Source of the DNA: Prevotellaceae bacterium
GTDB taxonomy: Bacteria; Bacteroidota; Bacteroidia; Bacteroidales; UBA932
Direction of reading: 5' to 3'
DNA length: 13,025 nt
Assembly (NCBI GenBank): GCA_031258755.1
Contig: JAIRMK010000150.1
Span: 1-13,025, forward strand
Made by a program: the position numbers and the translations under genes. How positions within the stretch are numbered: position 1 is the first letter of the stretch; every line of letters begins with the position of its first letter. This document shows, piece after piece, positions 11,925-13,025 of the stretch. The notes beneath the pieces are model-generated. The model did not search any database, was not told the origin of the DNA, and worked only from the letters and a program-made list of their open reading frames with translations.

Positions 11925-13025
11925 ATGCCTACCCCCTCAATACCCACTACGCCCTTGGCAGAACGTATGCGTCCGCAGCATTTGGACGAGTATGTGGGAC
12001 AGTCACATTTGGTGGCTCCGGGCGCTGTATTGCGCGCCATGATTGATTCGGGCAACATTGCTTCATTTATCCTTTGGGGACCGCCGGGCGTCGGCAAAAC
12101 AACTTTGGCGCGCATTGTCGCCAACCGGCTCGAACGACATTTCTTCGCGCTCTCGGCCATCAATTCTGGCGTGAAAGATGTGCGCGAGGTTATCGAAAAA
12201 GCGAAAAACCAGCGTTTTTTCAATTCAAAACCGCCCATTTTGTTTATTGACGAAATACACCGCTTCAGCAAGGCGCAACAAGATTCCCTGTTGGGCGCTG
12301 TGGAAAACGGCACGGTGGTGCTGATCGGGGCGACTACGGAAAATCCTTCGTTTGAAGTGATCTCTCCCCTACTCTCCCGCTGTCAGGTGTATGTGTTGAA
12401 ATCGCTGACAGTAGACGAGTTACAGCTTCTACTTGACCGAACGCTTAAAAAGGATGTGTGCCTCAAAACGCGAAAGTTTGAAGTGTTGGAAACGGAGGCG
12501 TTATTCCGCTTTTCGGGCGGCGATGCCCGAAAATTGATCAATATCATCGACATTATTGTGGGTACTTACGGCGCCGAAGAAACCGTTGTAATCAGCAACG
12601 AGGTGATTGTTGAACGTCTGCAGGAAAACATTGCGCTCTACGACAAAAACGGCGAGCAACACTATGATATTATTTCTGCCTTTATTAAAAGTATGCGCGG
12701 TAGCGACCCGAATGCGACGGTATATTACCTCGCCCGCATGTTGGCCGGCGGCGAAGACCCGCTGTTTATTGCCCGCCGCATGATGATTTTGGCTTCGGAA
12801 GACATTGGCATCGCCAATCCCAACGCCTTATTGCTGGCCAATGCCTGCTTCGACGCCGTACACAAAATCGGCATGCCGGAGGCGCGGATTATTCTTTCGG
12901 AAACGGCGGTATATCTTGCCACTTCGCCCAAAAGCAACAGCACCTACATGGCCATTGAAACAGCGGCGGCGCTGGTGGCCGAAACCGGCGATTTGCCCGT
13001 CCCGCTTCACCTGCGCAACGCCCCC
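11925..13025 (+). CDS. rarA: Replication-associated recombination protein A, 3' end missing
   Basis: 367 codons are open from the ATG to the window end, without a stop. RarA (MgsA) is an AAA+ ATPase related to clamp-loader subunits; it acts at stalled replication forks and with SSB. Visible motifs are Walker A GPPGVGKTT (52-60), Walker B ILFIDEIHRF (105-114), sensor 1 GATTENPSFEV (135-145), the SPLLSRC box with candidate arginine finger Arg152, and sensor 2 GGDARKLIN. The C-terminal RarA-specific part follows with YDIISAFIKSMRGSDPNATV, ending in PLHLRNAP, which is close to the usual C-terminal region, so roughly 50 to 60 residues are likely missing. The start at 11925 follows a TAnnTTTG element. 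The phage attR lies 61 bp upstream. Confidence 0.96.
   Translation, partial: MPTPSIPTTPLAERMRPQHLDEYVGQSHLVAPGAVLRAMIDSGNIASFILWGPPGVGKTTLARIVANRLERHFFALSAINSGVKDVREVIEKAKNQRFFNSKPPILFIDEIHRFSKAQQDSLLGAVENGTVVLIGATTENPSFEVISPLLSRCQVYVLKSLTVDELQLLLDRTLKKDVCLKTRKFEVLETEALFRFSGGDARKLINIIDIIVGTYGAEETVVISNEVIVERLQENIALYDKNGEQHYDIISAFIKSMRGSDPNATVYYLARMLAGGEDPLFIARRMMILASEDIGIANPNALLLANACFDAVHKIGMPEARIILSETAVYLATSPKSNSTYMAIETAAALVAETGDLPVPLHLRNAP

Overview
The window looks like a Bacteroidota chromosome, most likely Bacteroidales, carrying a complete integrated single-stranded DNA phage of the family Microviridae. The host assignment rests on promoter elements of the Bacteroidota type (TAnnTTTG, best seen at the tRNA-Val gene with a TTTG box 20 nt upstream), a family S46 dipeptidyl-peptidase, an AAA-type RarA, and a lysine-rich histone-like protein of a kind common in this group. 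Host genes are fairly GC-rich at wobble positions. The phage genes are AT-rich with many T-ending codons, as expected of ssDNA phages.

Left host block (1-7547): all genes are on the minus strand. Reading right to left they are the histone-like protein, tRNA-Val(UAC) with its own promoter and terminator, the tRNA methylthiotransferase mtaB, an S46 peptidase of DPP11 type, cardiolipin synthase, kdsA (Kdo-8-phosphate synthase), and the start of a lipoprotein cut by the window edge. mtaB, the peptidase and cls are closely spaced and could be one transcript. A ten-copy 7-bp tandem repeat separates cls from kdsA, and a 19-bp tandem repeat forms the last codons of kdsA.

Prophage (7548-11846, 4,299 bp): genes in order are VP4 (HUH replication initiator), VP2 (DNA pilot), VP1 (major capsid), VP3 (internal scaffold), a structured non-coding region, and a 39-aa arginine-rich J-like protein. 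No integrase is present. Both ends carry a dif-like XerC/XerD site with 21 identical bases. The right copy is a convincing bacterial dif, and the left is a hybrid with a degenerate XerD arm. This fits integration by the host XerCD recombinases. The non-coding region holds two intrinsic terminators, a long GC-rich hairpin, and a hairpin whose loop carries the phiX174-type nick sequence ACTTGATAT, which I read as the plus-strand origin.

Right host block (11847-13025): the remainder of dif, a short promoter region, and rarA/mgsA on the plus strand, cut by the window end.

The most interesting inference is that integration splits what would be a single phage operon in the circle (J promoter, J, att, VP4, VP2, VP1, VP3, terminator). 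The prophage would then have a rep gene without its phage promoter, and a J promoter reading into host rarA. Lysogeny could thus be maintained by position rather than by a repressor. A second point is that the strong T bias at wobble positions makes the +1 frame of phage genes read as hydrophobic protein. This yields several phiX E-like overlapping reading frames that are either lysis-gene candidates or a by-product of composition.
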